A stretch of DNA of 29,702 nt from positions 1 through 29,702 of the IMG/VR virus record IMGVR_UViG_3300007512_001628; one strand, given 5' to 3'. The notes below the pieces were generated by a model, which saw only the letters and a list, made by a program, of their open reading frames with translations, was not told the DNA's origin and made no database searches. The position numbers were made by a program, and so were the translations under genes. Origin of the DNA: a virus. Below are positions 7,262-15,111 of this stretch, in pieces (position 1 is the stretch's first letter; each line of letters starts with the position of its first letter).

Positions 7262-10200
7262 CAGACAAGAAGATTCCTTTCGTAGGGCTCCACGCACACA
7301 GCGTAGCAGGCTCTATTTTTGATGCCATCGGATATCCGAATGAGCATATGGATTTTTGCTACGAGAACGGAGGCGAGGCACTCGCCCTCACAGACCACGG
7401 GAACATGAATGGGTTCTCACACCAGTTTTTACACTGGCAAAAGATGCAAGCCGAAGGAAAGGACTTTAAGCCTATCTTTGGTGTTGAGGCATACTTCTTG
7501 CCTTCTATTGACGAGTGGCGGGATGACTATGAGCGTATTAAGGAAGATAAGAAGCTCGCGAAGTCACTTGCGAAGCAGGGCGATACCTCCGGCGCAACCG
7601 TTGAGGATGAAGACGCCTCTAAGAAGGCTATCAAGTCTGTCATCAATCGACGGCGCCATCTAGTCCTCCTAGCTCAAAACCAGACCGGTCTTAACAACCT
7701 GTTCAAATTGATCTCGGCTTCATACAAGGAGGAGAACTTCTATCGATACCCGCGCGTAGACTACAAGATGCTCGCAGAGCACTCTGAGGGAGTCATAGCT
7801 GCGTCCGCCTGCTTGGGAGGACCCTACGCCGGGAACTACTGGGAGAATCGCGACGAGGGACCAGAGGCTGTGAGAGAAGCGATGAGGGAAACGACCCGCC
7901 GCTTCGTCGAGGTCTTCGGCGATCGTTGGTATGGCGAACTCCAATGGAACAATATCCCAGAACAACACGAACTCAATCAGTATATCATTGAGGTGTGCCA
8001 AGAGTTTGATGTTACACTAATTTCAACAGCGGACAGTCACTACCCCAACCGCGAAGCCTGGAAGGATCGAGAGTTGTATAAGCGTCTCGGCTGGCTAGGA
8101 AAGGGAACTCCGGCATGGGCCGAAGACAACACTGAACTCCCGGCTGGAGTCGAAGAGATTGGGTACGAACTATATCCTAAGAATGGCAACCAGATGTGGG
8201 ACGCCTATAAGTATTATTCAAAGGTCGGCGGTCATGAGTATGACGATGAGCTCGTGATGAATTCAATTACAGAGACTCACAACATTGCCTTCAATCGGAT
8301 TGAGGACTTTGTTCCAGATACGACAGTTAAGCTGCCAGACTTTGTGGTACCCGCTGGGTTTACTGATGCGGAGGCTTTGGTAAACTATGCTCTAGAGGGC
8401 TTGCGCCAACGGGGACTTCACGAGAGTGAGGAGTATACCGATAGGCTGCAGATGGAGTTGGATGTTATCGAAGATCGAGGGTTTAGTAAATACTTCCTCA
8501 CAATGAAGGCAATATCGGACAAAGCAAATGCGGTCCAATTGACTGGTCCCGGTCGTGGCTCAGCAGCGGGCTCTCTGGTAGCCTATGTGCTGGGCATCAC
8601 CCAGATCGATCCCATTAAATACGGACTTCTCTTCGAGAGGTTCCTGCGTAGGGATGCCACCGACTATCCAGATATTGACTATGATGTTGCGGAGCCGATG
8701 GATCTTAAGGAAATGCTTATGGAGGATTGGGGGAAGAACTCGGTCATCCCAATCTCCAACTGGAATACACTACAGTTAAAGTCTTTGATTAAGGATATTT
8801 CAAAGTTCTATGGTGTGGAGTTCGGAGAAGTTAATAAAGTAACCTCGACGATGATTGCCGAGGCAACCCCCGCCGCAAAGATGAAACACGGGATCAAGGC
8901 TGGAGTGTATGCTCCAACCTGGCAGGAAGTTATGGAACTCTCTCCCTCCTTACGCGGGTACCTAATAAAGTATCCGCACATCAAGACGCACGTTGAGGCG
9001 CTGGTTGGACAGGTCCGTTCCTGCTCCCGACATGCCGGTGGTGTTTTGATTGCCGACGACTTGAACGAGCATATGCCGATCATCAGTTCGGGAGGGGTGC
9101 GACAGGCACCGTGGGCAGAAGGGCAGAACGTTCGTCACCTAGAGCCACTCGGGTTTATTAAGTTTGACTTGTTGGGCCTGTCGACACTTCGTATGATTGA
9201 GGGAGCAATCCGTCACATTTTGAAGCGACACCTCGACAACCCGGACCCGACGTTCGAGGATGTGAAAGCATTTTACGACGAGCACCTCCATCCGGACAAG
9301 ATTGATTTTGAGGATCAAGAAGTGTATAAGAATATATTCCAGAAGCAAAACTTCGCCGGTATTTTTCAGTTTACTGAACAGCGGGCACAGGAATTCTGCG
9401 CGAACGCAAAGCCGAAGTCCCTGGTTGACATCTCAGCCATCACCTCGATCTATCGCCCAGGTCCACTTTCTGCCAACGTGCACGAGCAATACATTCAAGC
9501 TAAGAGTATGCCACACGAGATTGATTATCTCAATGAGCAGGTGAAGGACGTAACTCAAGAGACTTACGGGTTCCTGATCTTCCAAGAGCAGATCGCGCTA
9601 CTGGCGCACAGGCTCGGCAAAGACCTCACGCTAGACGAAGGCAACATGCTCCGAAAGGTGCTGACTAAGAAAGGCACAGGTAAGGGAGCAAAGCTCAAGA
9701 ATCAACTCAAGCAGAAGTTCATCAACGGCTGCGTCGAGAAGGGCATTCGCCATGGCGAGTCCGAGGATATGTGGGAGAGGTTTGAATACTTCTCGGGCTA
9801 CGGCTTCAACAAGTCACACGCTATCTCATACTCGGCAATCTCGTTCCAGTGCGCGTGGCTATACAACTACTACCCGGTAGAGTGGATGGCAGCGTTCCTC
9901 GACAAGGAACCAGAGAAGCGCAAGGAGCGAGCAATCAACATCGCGAAGTCAAACGGCTTTGAGATTGTAGAAGCAGACATTAACACATCATCGTTTGTGT
10001 GGGAGATCCATCCCACCAACGACAAGATACTGGTGCAGCCCCTAGCTGGACTCAAGGGCTTGGGCGATGCAGCCATTCAGCAGATTGTCGACAACCGCCC
10101 GTTCAACAATATTGAGGAGTTCCTGTTCCACGATGACATTGTATACAGCAAGCTAAACAAGAAAGCGCTGGATGTACTGTGCCGTTCCGGCGCGCTGAAC

Positions 10201-10698
10201 AAACTGATGGACGACAGATTCACAGGGCGCAAGCACTTCTGGTCTGCCGTCGCCGTGGAGAGAGTTTACAATCGGAAGAAGTTCAATGAGAACATTGAGA
10301 ACTACCAAGATGAGGCGGACTTCAGTGTTGCCGAAGAGATTGATAATCTTACGACGCTTACTGGGATCTTTCCAATGCACTTGGTGATGACGCCCGAGGT
10401 CCGAAGCCGTCTCGAAGCCAACTACATCCCTCCGGTGTCCGACTACGACCCAGACTTAGGCGTTGTGTGGTTTATTCCACGCGAGATTATTCGAAAAAAG
10501 ACAAAGAACGGAAAGCCCTATTGGATCGTTGCAGTAATTGATTCAAATTCAGTGTTGACAAAGTTCCGATGTTGGGGTATAGTAGAGGGTAAGGATAGGA
10601 TTCATTTGAATCGTCCTTATATGGGTAAACTAGATTTCGACCCAGCGTGGGGGTTTTCAACTCGCTCGATTAAAAGAAATCTAAGATTGTTAGGATAG
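7258..10698 (+). CDS. dnaE: DNA polymerase III alpha subunit (DnaE type)
   Basis: A C-family replicative polymerase of 1146 residues, the normal DnaE length. A PHP domain opens the protein, with apparent metal ligands His12, His14, Asp46 and His47, and a later TADSHY. The ligands look intact, so PHP exonuclease activity is possible. The palm has PGRGSAAGS (431-439), catalytic Asp472 and Asp474 in YPDIDYD, and Asp637 in KFDLLGL. Further conserved blocks are SRHAGG, YRPGPL, FLIFQEQ and GYGFNKSHA. A helix-hairpin-helix (GLKGLGDAAIQQI) and a C-terminal OB-fold-like segment (GKPYWIVAVIDSN) follow. It probably works with the helicase at 229. Start: ATG sharing ATGA with the upstream stop, with AGGGGAA at 7244-7250. 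Having a bacterial-type C-family enzyme rather than a family A or B polymerase is unusual among well-studied phages. A promoter for dut lies inside its 3' end. Confidence 0.95.
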   Translation: MTDKKIPFVGLHAHSVAGSIFDAIGYPNEHMDFCYENGGEALALTDHGNMNGFSHQFLHWQKMQAEGKDFKPIFGVEAYFLPSIDEWRDDYERIKEDKKLAKSLAKQGDTSGATVEDEDASKKAIKSVINRRRHLVLLAQNQTGLNNLFKLISASYKEENFYRYPRVDYKMLAEHSEGVIAASACLGGPYAGNYWENRDEGPEAVREAMRETTRRFVEVFGDRWYGELQWNNIPEQHELNQYIIEVCQEFDVTLISTADSHYPNREAWKDRELYKRLGWLGKGTPAWAEDNTELPAGVEEIGYELYPKNGNQMWDAYKYYSKVGGHEYDDELVMNSITETHNIAFNRIEDFVPDTTVKLPDFVVPAGFTDAEALVNYALEGLRQRGLHESEEYTDRLQMELDVIEDRGFSKYFLTMKAISDKANAVQLTGPGRGSAAGSLVAYVLGITQIDPIKYGLLFERFLRRDATDYPDIDYDVAEPMDLKEMLMEDWGKNSVIPISNWNTLQLKSLIKDISKFYGVEFGEVNKVTSTMIAEATPAAKMKHGIKAGVYAPTWQEVMELSPSLRGYLIKYPHIKTHVEALVGQVRSCSRHAGGVLIADDLNEHMPIISSGGVRQAPWAEGQNVRHLEPLGFIKFDLLGLSTLRMIEGAIRHILKRHLDNPDPTFEDVKAFYDEHLHPDKIDFEDQEVYKNIFQKQNFAGIFQFTEQRAQEFCANAKPKSLVDISAITSIYRPGPLSANVHEQYIQAKSMPHEIDYLNEQVKDVTQETYGFLIFQEQIALLAHRLGKDLTLDEGNMLRKVLTKKGTGKGAKLKNQLKQKFINGCVEKGIRHGESEDMWERFEYFSGYGFNKSHAISYSAISFQCAWLYNYYPVEWMAAFLDKEPEKRKERAINIAKSNGFEIVEADINTSSFVWEIHPTNDKILVQPLAGLKGLGDAAIQQIVDNRPFNNIEEFLFHDDIVYSKLNKKALDVLCRSGALNKLMDDRFTGRKHFWSAVAVERVYNRKKFNENIENYQDEADFSVAEEIDNLTTLTGIFPMHLVMTPEVRSRLEANYIPPVSDYDPDLGVVWFIPREIIRKKTKNGKPYWIVAVIDSNSVLTKFRCWGIVEGKDRIHLNRPYMGKLDFDPAWGFSTRSIKRNLRLLG
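10555..10583 (+). promoter_or_regulatory. Sigma70-type promoter inside the 3' end of dnaE
   Basis: TTGACA (10555-10560), a 17-base spacer and TATAGT (10578-10583) match consensus closely. The predicted start, about 10590, lies some 110 bases before the dUTPase ATG. It would let dut and the following ClpP, purine and sigma genes be made without dnaE. Because it lies in coding sequence, it could be chance. Confidence 0.55.
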
Positions 10699-10701
10699 AA
10701 A

Positions 10702-11166
10702 ATGATATTACAATATCACATGTTACGAGGAAGTGAATTTCCTCCTGTGCGGGCCAACCCCAGCGATGCTGGTTTAGACTTGCGCTGGACGCCCACAGAA
10801 GAATCTGAAAGCACCTTGGCTATAGCCCCAGGCGCCAGTGTACTGGTACCAACTGGCTGTACCTTTGGAATCCCTCATGGATATATGATGGAGATTAAGA
10901 ATAAGTCAGGAGTTGCCTATAAACGACAACTTTTGGTGGGCGCATGCGTGGTTGATAGCGGCTACGAAGGGGAGGTTTTTGTGAATCTTCATAATCTGGG
11001 CAACGAGACTCAGCATTTAGAGCCCGGCGACAAGGTTGCCCAGGCAGTTGTCGTCCCGGTGGTGCATGCTCGCTTTGTAGCCAGCCAGACTCCCGATATT
11101 TATGATTGGTATCCCATTACCATGTCACAACGTGGAAACGGCGCTCTCGGCAGTACCGGGAAATAG
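10702..11166 (+). CDS. dut: dUTPase (trimeric type)
   Basis: Hydrolyses dUTP to dUMP and pyrophosphate, which keeps uracil out of phage DNA and feeds dTMP synthesis. All five motifs of the trimeric family appear in order. Motif 1 is SDAGLDL (about residues 22-28). Motif 2 is KNKSGVA, a slight change from the usual PRSGLA. Motif 3 is VVDSGYEGEV with the catalytic Asp. Motif 4 is GDKVAQAVVVPV. Motif 5, QRGNGALGSTGK, is the glycine-rich P-loop-like tail, with Ala-Leu where many enzymes have Gly-Phe. At 154 residues it has normal size. AGGAT at 10691-10695 precedes the ATG, three bases after the dnaE stop. It heads the run 10702-13570, and a promoter inside dnaE may serve it separately. Confidence 0.93.
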   Translation: MILQYHMLRGSEFPPVRANPSDAGLDLRWTPTEESESTLAIAPGASVLVPTGCTFGIPHGYMMEIKNKSGVAYKRQLLVGACVVDSGYEGEVFVNLHNLGNETQHLEPGDKVAQAVVVPVVHARFVASQTPDIYDWYPITMSQRGNGALGSTGK

Positions 11167-11175
11167 GGAGTATAC

Positions 11176-11736
11176 ATGATTGAACTACCGAGTCCAAGAA
11201 AGCGTACCTTGTATTTGTCCTCCCAAGTAACTCAAAAATCCATGAATGACTTGACTAAAGCGATTGTGGACATTAACGCCGACGATCGTTATCTACACCG
11301 CCTCTATCAAGTCCACGATATAGATTATAAGCCTAAGCCCATTCACCTATATATTGATTCCTACGGCGGAGCGGTGTATCAGTGCATGGGGCTTCTAGGA
11401 GTTATGGGGAAGAGTGAGACCCCCATTCATACTATCGTTACGGGAGCTGCAATGTCTTGCGGTTTTATGATACTTATTTGTGGGCATGAGCGCTTTGGAT
11501 ATGTTCATTCCACCCCCCTCTATCATCAAGTATCGACGGGCTTTTATGGAAAAGTAAAAGACATGGAGGAGAACCTTGAAGAGACGAAGCGCCTACAAAA
11601 GAAGATTGAAGAGATCACTGTAGCAAAAACCAGGATTAGCGAGAAGAAGCTTAAAGAGGTTTTAAAAAACAAGACTGATTGGTTCATGACTGCTGCTGAG
11701 GCTCTCTCTTTAGGAGTTATAGATAAAATACTATGA
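11176..11736 (+). CDS. clpP: ClpP-like serine protease, paralogue 1
   Basis: A 186-residue ClpP/crotonase-fold protease with a full catalytic triad: Ser94 in TGAAMSCGF, His117 in PLYHQVSTG and Asp168 in NKTDWFMTAAEA. The oxyanion-loop region IHLYIDSYGGAVYQCM and the closing ALSLGVIDKIL are also typical. It lacks a signal peptide, so it acts in the cytoplasm. It is translated with a Cys-rich small protein through an ATGA overlap. AGGGAG at 11165-11170 precedes the ATG. In large phages such ClpP homologues may degrade host or phage proteins with host ClpX or ClpA, or may work alone in capsid maturation. No phage unfoldase is in this window. A second, quite different ClpP is encoded at 15112, so the two probably have separate jobs. 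Confidence 0.9.
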   Translation: MIELPSPRKRTLYLSSQVTQKSMNDLTKAIVDINADDRYLHRLYQVHDIDYKPKPIHLYIDSYGGAVYQCMGLLGVMGKSETPIHTIVTGAAMSCGFMILICGHERFGYVHSTPLYHQVSTGFYGKVKDMEENLEETKRLQKKIEEITVAKTRISEKKLKEVLKNKTDWFMTAAEALSLGVIDKIL

Positions 11737-11987
11737 AAAAACTACGCAAAGTGAACACGGCGAAGCGCAAAGCCGACCGGAAGAACGTGGAGAAGCAATT
11801 AGCAGAGCAAACGGCTTTAATGATGAAGCATCCTAAAGAATGCTGCATGTGTAAAACGACGTTCGAAAGAAACAGAGAAACAGTTAAAACGTGGCACGTA
11901 ACTATTCGCGAAGAGCGCGTACACTTGACGTGTCCTGTTTGCTGGGGAGTAATAAACGAAGTACTGGAGACTAGAAATGAAGATTAA
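11733..11987 (+). CDS. Small basic protein with Cys pairs, probably zinc-binding
   Basis: An 84-residue protein. The first 30 residues are highly basic (KKLRKVNTAKRKADRKN). Two cysteine pairs follow, CCMCKTTF and LTCPVCW, about 30 residues apart, with His between them. This suggests a CxxC...CxxC zinc ribbon or treble-clef-like finger. The start shares ATGA with the ClpP stop, and the end overlaps the next gene by 11 bases, so the three are translationally coupled. A nucleic-acid-binding or adaptor role would fit the basic head and zinc knuckle; an adaptor for the adjacent ClpP is conceivable but unsupported. I do not recognise a named family. Confidence 0.75.
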   Translation: MKKLRKVNTAKRKADRKNVEKQLAEQTALMMKHPKECCMCKTTFERNRETVKTWHVTIREERVHLTCPVCWGVINEVLETRNED

Positions 11988-12999
11988 AGAAGCCCTTACA
12001 TATAATGATGTTTTATTGGAGCCCCAATACTCCGACATCAAAAGTAGATCCGACGTAGTCATTGGGAGTGCCCTAGATGGTCCTTATGCTTATGTTTCTT
12101 TAAGGCTGCCTATCATAGCGAGCCCCATGGACACCATCTCTGAAGAAGAGATGGGCGTAGCCATGTGGCAAGAAGGAGGTCTCGCCGTTGTTCATCGCTA
12201 TAACACGATTGAACGGCAATTAGAAATTATGGATCATATTATTACCCTGTGCCAATGCAACGCCGCTGCAGCGATAGGAACTTCTGGAGACTATTTAGAT
12301 AGAGCAACCGCCCTTTATGATGTGGGCACTCGAATCTTATGTGTGGACGTTGCCCATGGGCACCACATATTAATGAAGGAAGCGCTTCACGAATTACGCC
12401 AGTGCTTCGGCGACTCGGTTCATATCATGGCGGGCAATATTGCCACCTTGGAGGGTTACAATGATTTGGTCGATTGGGGAGCCGATAGTGTGCGTTGCAA
12501 TATTGGTGGCGGTTCTATTTGTTCAACTAGGGTTCAGACTGGCCACGGTGTCCCGGGCCTTCACACAATTATTGAGTGCGCGAGATCAGACAGGAACGCT
12601 CCCATCATTGCTGACGGGGGAATCCGTAACTCGGGAGATATTGTCAAGGCTTTGGCAGCTGGGGCTGACTTTGTTATGCTTGGTTCTCTCTTGTCAGGTA
12701 CTGATGAAACTCCTGGAGATGTAGTAAAGACGCACGAGGGCAAGTTTAAGTCTTACCGTGGGATGGCTAGCGCAGATGCGCAAATAGAGTGGAGAGGCAA
12801 GACTGCCTCCTTAGAAGGTATTGCCACCACAGTTCCCTGCAAGGGACCTGTTGATGACATACTTGAAGAGCTAGAGCGAGGTATTCGGAGCGGATTCTCC
12901 TACTCGGGCGCGCGCAGCCTCAAGGAACTACAGACGAAGGCTCGATTTATTCGCCAAACTAGTAGCGGACAGACCGAGAGCGGAACACACATCCTCTGA
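11977..12999 (+). CDS. IMP dehydrogenase/GMP reductase family enzyme without CBS domains
   Basis: A TIM-barrel purine enzyme of 340 residues. Family marks are [33 protein letters not shown], the catalytic loop GGGSICSTR with Cys182 and Thr184, [22 protein letters not shown] and KSYRGM. The CBS (Bateman) module that interrupts most IMPDHs after residue 90 is absent. The stretch after RGM is short, as in GMP reductases, and I see no Arg-Tyr pair, which IMPDHs use for hydrolysis. A Glu280 stands where GMP reductase has its catalytic Glu. The C-terminus ([15 protein letters not shown]...TESGTH) looks more like IMPDH. So GMP to IMP (GuaC-like) is slightly favoured over IMP to XMP. Either would tune the guanine pool for DNA synthesis. 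TGGAG at 11964 and the overlap with the upstream gene support the start. Confidence 0.85.
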   Translation: MKIKEALTYNDVLLEPQYSDIKSRSDVVIGSALDGPYAYVSLRLPIIASPMDTISEEEMGVAMWQEGGLAVVHRYNTIERQLEIMDHIITLCQCNAAAAIGTSGDYLDRATALYDVGTRILCVDVAHGHHILMKEALHELRQCFGDSVHIMAGNIATLEGYNDLVDWGADSVRCNIGGGSICSTRVQTGHGVPGLHTIIECARSDRNAPIIADGGIRNSGDIVKALAAGADFVMLGSLLSGTDETPGDVVKTHEGKFKSYRGMASADAQIEWRGKTASLEGIATTVPCKGPVDDILEELERGIRSGFSYSGARSLKELQTKARFIRQTSSGQTESGTHIL

Positions 13000-13331
13000 T
13001 GAAAGAGATACCTGCCACGCACTCAAAGTTGTCCTTTTATATGAACTCTCAGCTTCATGAAAACCTGAAGATACGATTGTATTATGATGAGATTAAAACA
13101 CAGAGTGAGTTTTTTAGGTATTGTGTGGAATCCTATTTAGAACAGAACTCCCTTTTTATGGAATTTTTGGATGACTATAAAATAAATAAAAAGGTGCAAT
13201 CTAAAGTTCGTACGATTAAATCTAAAAAGTTACGAGAAAAGGGAAATAAGTTAATGGAGGAATTGGCATTAACAGATAAGGAAGTCCAAAACATTTTTGA
13301 TATACTAGAAGAGGAATTACCAGAGTTATGA
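12999..13331 (+). CDS. Probable ribbon-helix-helix DNA-binding protein
   Basis: A 110-residue protein. Residues about 8-50 (KLSFYMNSQLHENLKIRLYYDEIKTQSEFFRYCVESYLEQN) read as a ribbon-helix-helix: a short strand, a helix, a turn with the TQSEFFR cap, and a second helix. A basic linker (about residues 66-80) and an acidic, helical C-terminus ending in DILEEELPEL follow. The ATG overlaps the previous stop by one base (TGATG), and the gene runs into a sigma region 4-like gene through ATGA. That pairing suggests a role in transcription switching, as DNA-binding repressor or co-activator. The acidic, Leu-rich tail could contact RNA polymerase, but this is a guess from composition. No promoter of its own is visible. 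Confidence 0.6.
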   Translation: MKEIPATHSKLSFYMNSQLHENLKIRLYYDEIKTQSEFFRYCVESYLEQNSLFMEFLDDYKINKKVQSKVRTIKSKKLREKGNKLMEELALTDKEVQNIFDILEEELPEL

Positions 13332-13570
13332 AAGAATGTATAGAGGAGTGCGTAATCACTAAAGAGAAGTGCAAAAATACTGAATGTAGGCTACACATAG
13401 ACTTTGCGGAGGATTTAAATTGCACCTCCGTTGCTGTTATGAAGCACGGATCGATGACGCTTGAAGAGATTGGCAAGCGCCATCACGTGAGTACGGTGAG
13501 AGCTAAACAACTCGTAGATATTGCTCTCTTGAAATTAAAAAAGACATTGAAACGACAAAATACTATTTAA
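13328..13570 (+). CDS. Small sigma-70 region 4-like protein with Cys cluster
   Basis: An 80-residue protein. The C-terminal half (residues about 44-75) has the region 4 helix-turn-helix pattern MTLEEIGKRHHVSTVRAKQLVDIALLKLKK, close to the TLEEIG...RVRQIE..AL.KL of sigma-70 region 4, which reads the -35 box. The N-terminal half has five cysteines (4, 8, 15, 20, 32) that could bind zinc or an Fe-S cluster. Regions 2 and 3 are missing, so it is not a complete sigma factor. I recall similar short proteins annotated as sigma factors in marine phages. It probably binds host RNA polymerase and redirects or blocks -35 recognition. It starts by ATGA overlap with the ribbon-helix-helix gene and ends the coupled run. 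Confidence 0.75.
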   Translation: MKECIEECVITKEKCKNTECRLHIDFAEDLNCTSVAVMKHGSMTLEEIGKRHHVSTVRAKQLVDIALLKLKKTLKRQNTI

Positions 13571-13571
13571 A
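13563..13571 (+). promoter_or_regulatory. CTATTTAAA, weak late-promoter-like element
   Basis: An AT-rich CTATTTAAA lies just inside and after the stop of the sigma-like gene, about 50 bases before the acidic protein, which has its own good ribosome-binding site (TTAGGAG at 13594-13600). It shares CTATTTA with the element at 4631 but not the closing TATA. CTATTTA also occurs inside genes, so support is low. Confidence 0.2.
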
Positions 13572-13611
13572 AGTAGCATATTTCGCGATGATGTTAGGAG
13601 ATTAAACGATC

Positions 13612-14613
13612 ATGCCCAAAAAATCACTATTAAACGAATCACAGGTTCGACAGTTCATGAAACTGGCTAGCCTACAACCACTTGCCTCAGGTTTTGTTGA
13701 GGGACTTACCAAGGGCGACCCTGACGAAGAGATGGACGAGTCTCATGGTCGAGGCCGCCACGAGGGCGCTGCCGGTTATAATAAGCCGGACAATAATACG
13801 CGCCCCAAGGGACTCACTGAAGAGGACGACCTCGAATCCGAGCTTCACGCTACTGAAGACGAGCTGGGCGCTGAAGATCAGTTCGCTGATGAAGAAGGCG
13901 ACGAGCTCGATGACCTCGAAGGTCCGGAAGCTCCTGCACCCGACGAAGGTGCGGACAAGATGATTTCGGTTGCCGACCTTCTTGCCGCTTTAGAGAGCGC
14001 TATTGAAGAAGTAACTGGCGAAGAGGTTGAGACCGAAATGGACCCCGACCTTGAAGCTGATGAAGAGGAAGTCGCTCTTGACGTCGATGTGGCTGATGAT
14101 ATGGAAGCCGACACCGACATGGAAATGGACGACGAGATGCTTGCCGAGGAACAGGGTGCTGACGACCGAGAGGACGAGCACCTGGGCGCCAAAGACGGCA
14201 AGGAATCCGGTAAGAAGCAGAGCATGAAGGACCGACGCAAGGAAATGCGTGGAGCCCGACGCGCGGACGACGAGTCCGGTGACCCGGTTCCTACTCAGGA
14301 AGGTGTCTTCGGTGGTAGGGAAAAGAAGTGGGACCGAATTGCCAAAGGTCTGGACCCATCATCCGATCCCGCGCCTCATGGCGAAGACGAAGAAGAAGCA
14401 GCTGCGCAGTTCATAGCCGCGCGCGGAACCGAGACGGCGGACCAGCAAGCCGCGGTACGCGCCAAGCGACGACCCCGTCGCGACCACACTGCGGGCATGG
14501 GCGGCGGCATGAAGATCGGCGGCATCACTGCCGAAGGTCAGGACGAAATCGTCGAAGCTATCACCAAGCGTGTGGCTGCACGAATTCTGAAGAGCGCGCT
14601 CAAGAAGAAATAA
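13612..14613 (+). CDS. Very acidic scaffold-like protein, probable capsid assembly or virion protein
   Basis: A 333-residue protein. The N-terminus MPKKSLLNESQVRQFMKLASLQPL is an amphipathic helix of a type I recall at the start of many marine myovirus structural proteins. Residues about 35-190 are dominated by Asp and Glu with almost no hydrophobic core. A helical island (ISVADLLAALESAIEEV) interrupts them, and a basic segment (about 195-225) follows. The C-terminus DEIVEAITKRVAARILKSALKK is a second amphipathic basic helix. Acidic, low-complexity middle plus capsid-type end helices is the usual build of scaffolds and internal head proteins. TTAGGAG precedes the ATG, and a strong hairpin terminator follows. 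The antisense and +1-frame reading frames over it are shadows of the repetitive codons. Function is inferred. Confidence 0.7.
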   Translation: MPKKSLLNESQVRQFMKLASLQPLASGFVEGLTKGDPDEEMDESHGRGRHEGAAGYNKPDNNTRPKGLTEEDDLESELHATEDELGAEDQFADEEGDELDDLEGPEAPAPDEGADKMISVADLLAALESAIEEVTGEEVETEMDPDLEADEEEVALDVDVADDMEADTDMEMDDEMLAEEQGADDREDEHLGAKDGKESGKKQSMKDRRKEMRGARRADDESGDPVPTQEGVFGGREKKWDRIAKGLDPSSDPAPHGEDEEEAAAQFIAARGTETADQQAAVRAKRRPRRDHTAGMGGGMKIGGITAEGQDEIVEAITKRVAARILKSALKKK

Positions 14614-14622
14614 AAATAACGC

Positions 14623-14651
14623 TTGACTTTCAAGCACTCCTAACATATACT
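14623..14651 (+). promoter_or_regulatory. Sigma70-type promoter joined to the terminator hairpin
   Basis: TTGACT (14623-14628), a 17-base spacer and TATACT (14646-14651). The -35 is the left arm of the inverted repeat GCTTGA-CTT-TCAAGC (14621-14635). The predicted start, about 14658, falls inside the 5' arm of the terminator hairpin at 14652-14681. Transcripts begun here would carry only the inner six base pairs and could escape termination. Drives the membrane protein and ClpP 2. Confidence 0.75.
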
Positions 14652-14683
14652 AAAGGCTGTGGGATAACTCCCACAGCCTTTTT
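14652..14683 (+). terminator. Rho-independent terminator after the acidic protein gene
   Basis: A perfect 12-base-pair stem, AAAGGCTGTGGG (14652-14663) with CCCACAGCCTTT (14670-14681), closes a six-base loop. It is followed by a run of T (14679-14683). It lies 39 bases after the stop of the acidic protein gene and would end its transcript. It overlaps the start region of the promoter at 14623. Confidence 0.85.
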
Positions 14684-14694
14684 AGTTTGGATAG

Positions 14695-15111
14695 ATGATG
14701 TATGAAGTAACAATGGAAGAACTCTCAGTATTTGTGGTTCTGGGATTTATGGCAGGCGTTTTCACCAGTTTTTATTTAACGCGCTTCTTTGAGGTGGTGC
14801 ACATGTGGCGCCTCCTTCGGGAGGTAATAGCTCATTTACTATTGATGTGTCTAGGAATTGTTGAAGATGTGGCATTCCTGCAGGAGCTTAAAAAAAAGCA
14901 GATGAAAGAATCAGACTTTACGCGGGAACAGATTCGTAAGTTTGAGGAGGTCGACGAAAGGACCTTGACAAAGTGGAAGGATGCTGTTATACTATCTTTA
15001 GTAACTAAGGTACCGCGTCCGTTCCGGAGCATGATGCCTTTTAATAATTGGCATGAAGCCATGGTATTTTTAAATAAAGAGCTGCGCGCTCTAGGAAGAG
15101 AAGAAGAATAA
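14695..15111 (+). CDS. Small membrane protein of unknown function
   Basis: A 138-residue protein with a hydrophobic segment at about residues 10-28 (LSVFVVLGFMAGVFTSFYL) and a second, partly hydrophobic helix at about 42-58 (EVIAHLLLMCLGIVEDVAF). A charged, helical cytoplasmic-type part follows (KKKQMKESDFTREQIRKFEEVDE) and the protein ends acidic. One or two membrane passes are likely. It is the first gene after the 14623 promoter. Two ATGs lie in tandem (14695, 14698), a third is at 14713, and none has a strong ribosome-binding site. It ends directly before ClpP 2, so an anchor or partner for that protease is possible but unproven. A holin role is conceivable, but the long soluble tail argues against it. 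Confidence 0.65.
   Translation: MMYEVTMEELSVFVVLGFMAGVFTSFYLTRFFEVVHMWRLLREVIAHLLLMCLGIVEDVAFLQELKKKQMKESDFTREQIRKFEEVDERTLTKWKDAVILSLVTKVPRPFRSMMPFNNWHEAMVFLNKELRALGREEE

Noticed and set aside
13878-14240. Ser-rich 120-residue minus-strand reading frame
   Set aside because: It is the antisense of the Asp/Glu-codon-rich acidic protein and has the repetitive Ser composition expected from that; it has no ribosome-binding site or family match.
14328-14705. 125-residue Arg-rich + strand reading frame
   Set aside because: Frame-shifted shadow of the acidic protein gene that runs through the terminator hairpin; its composition is an artefact of codon use.
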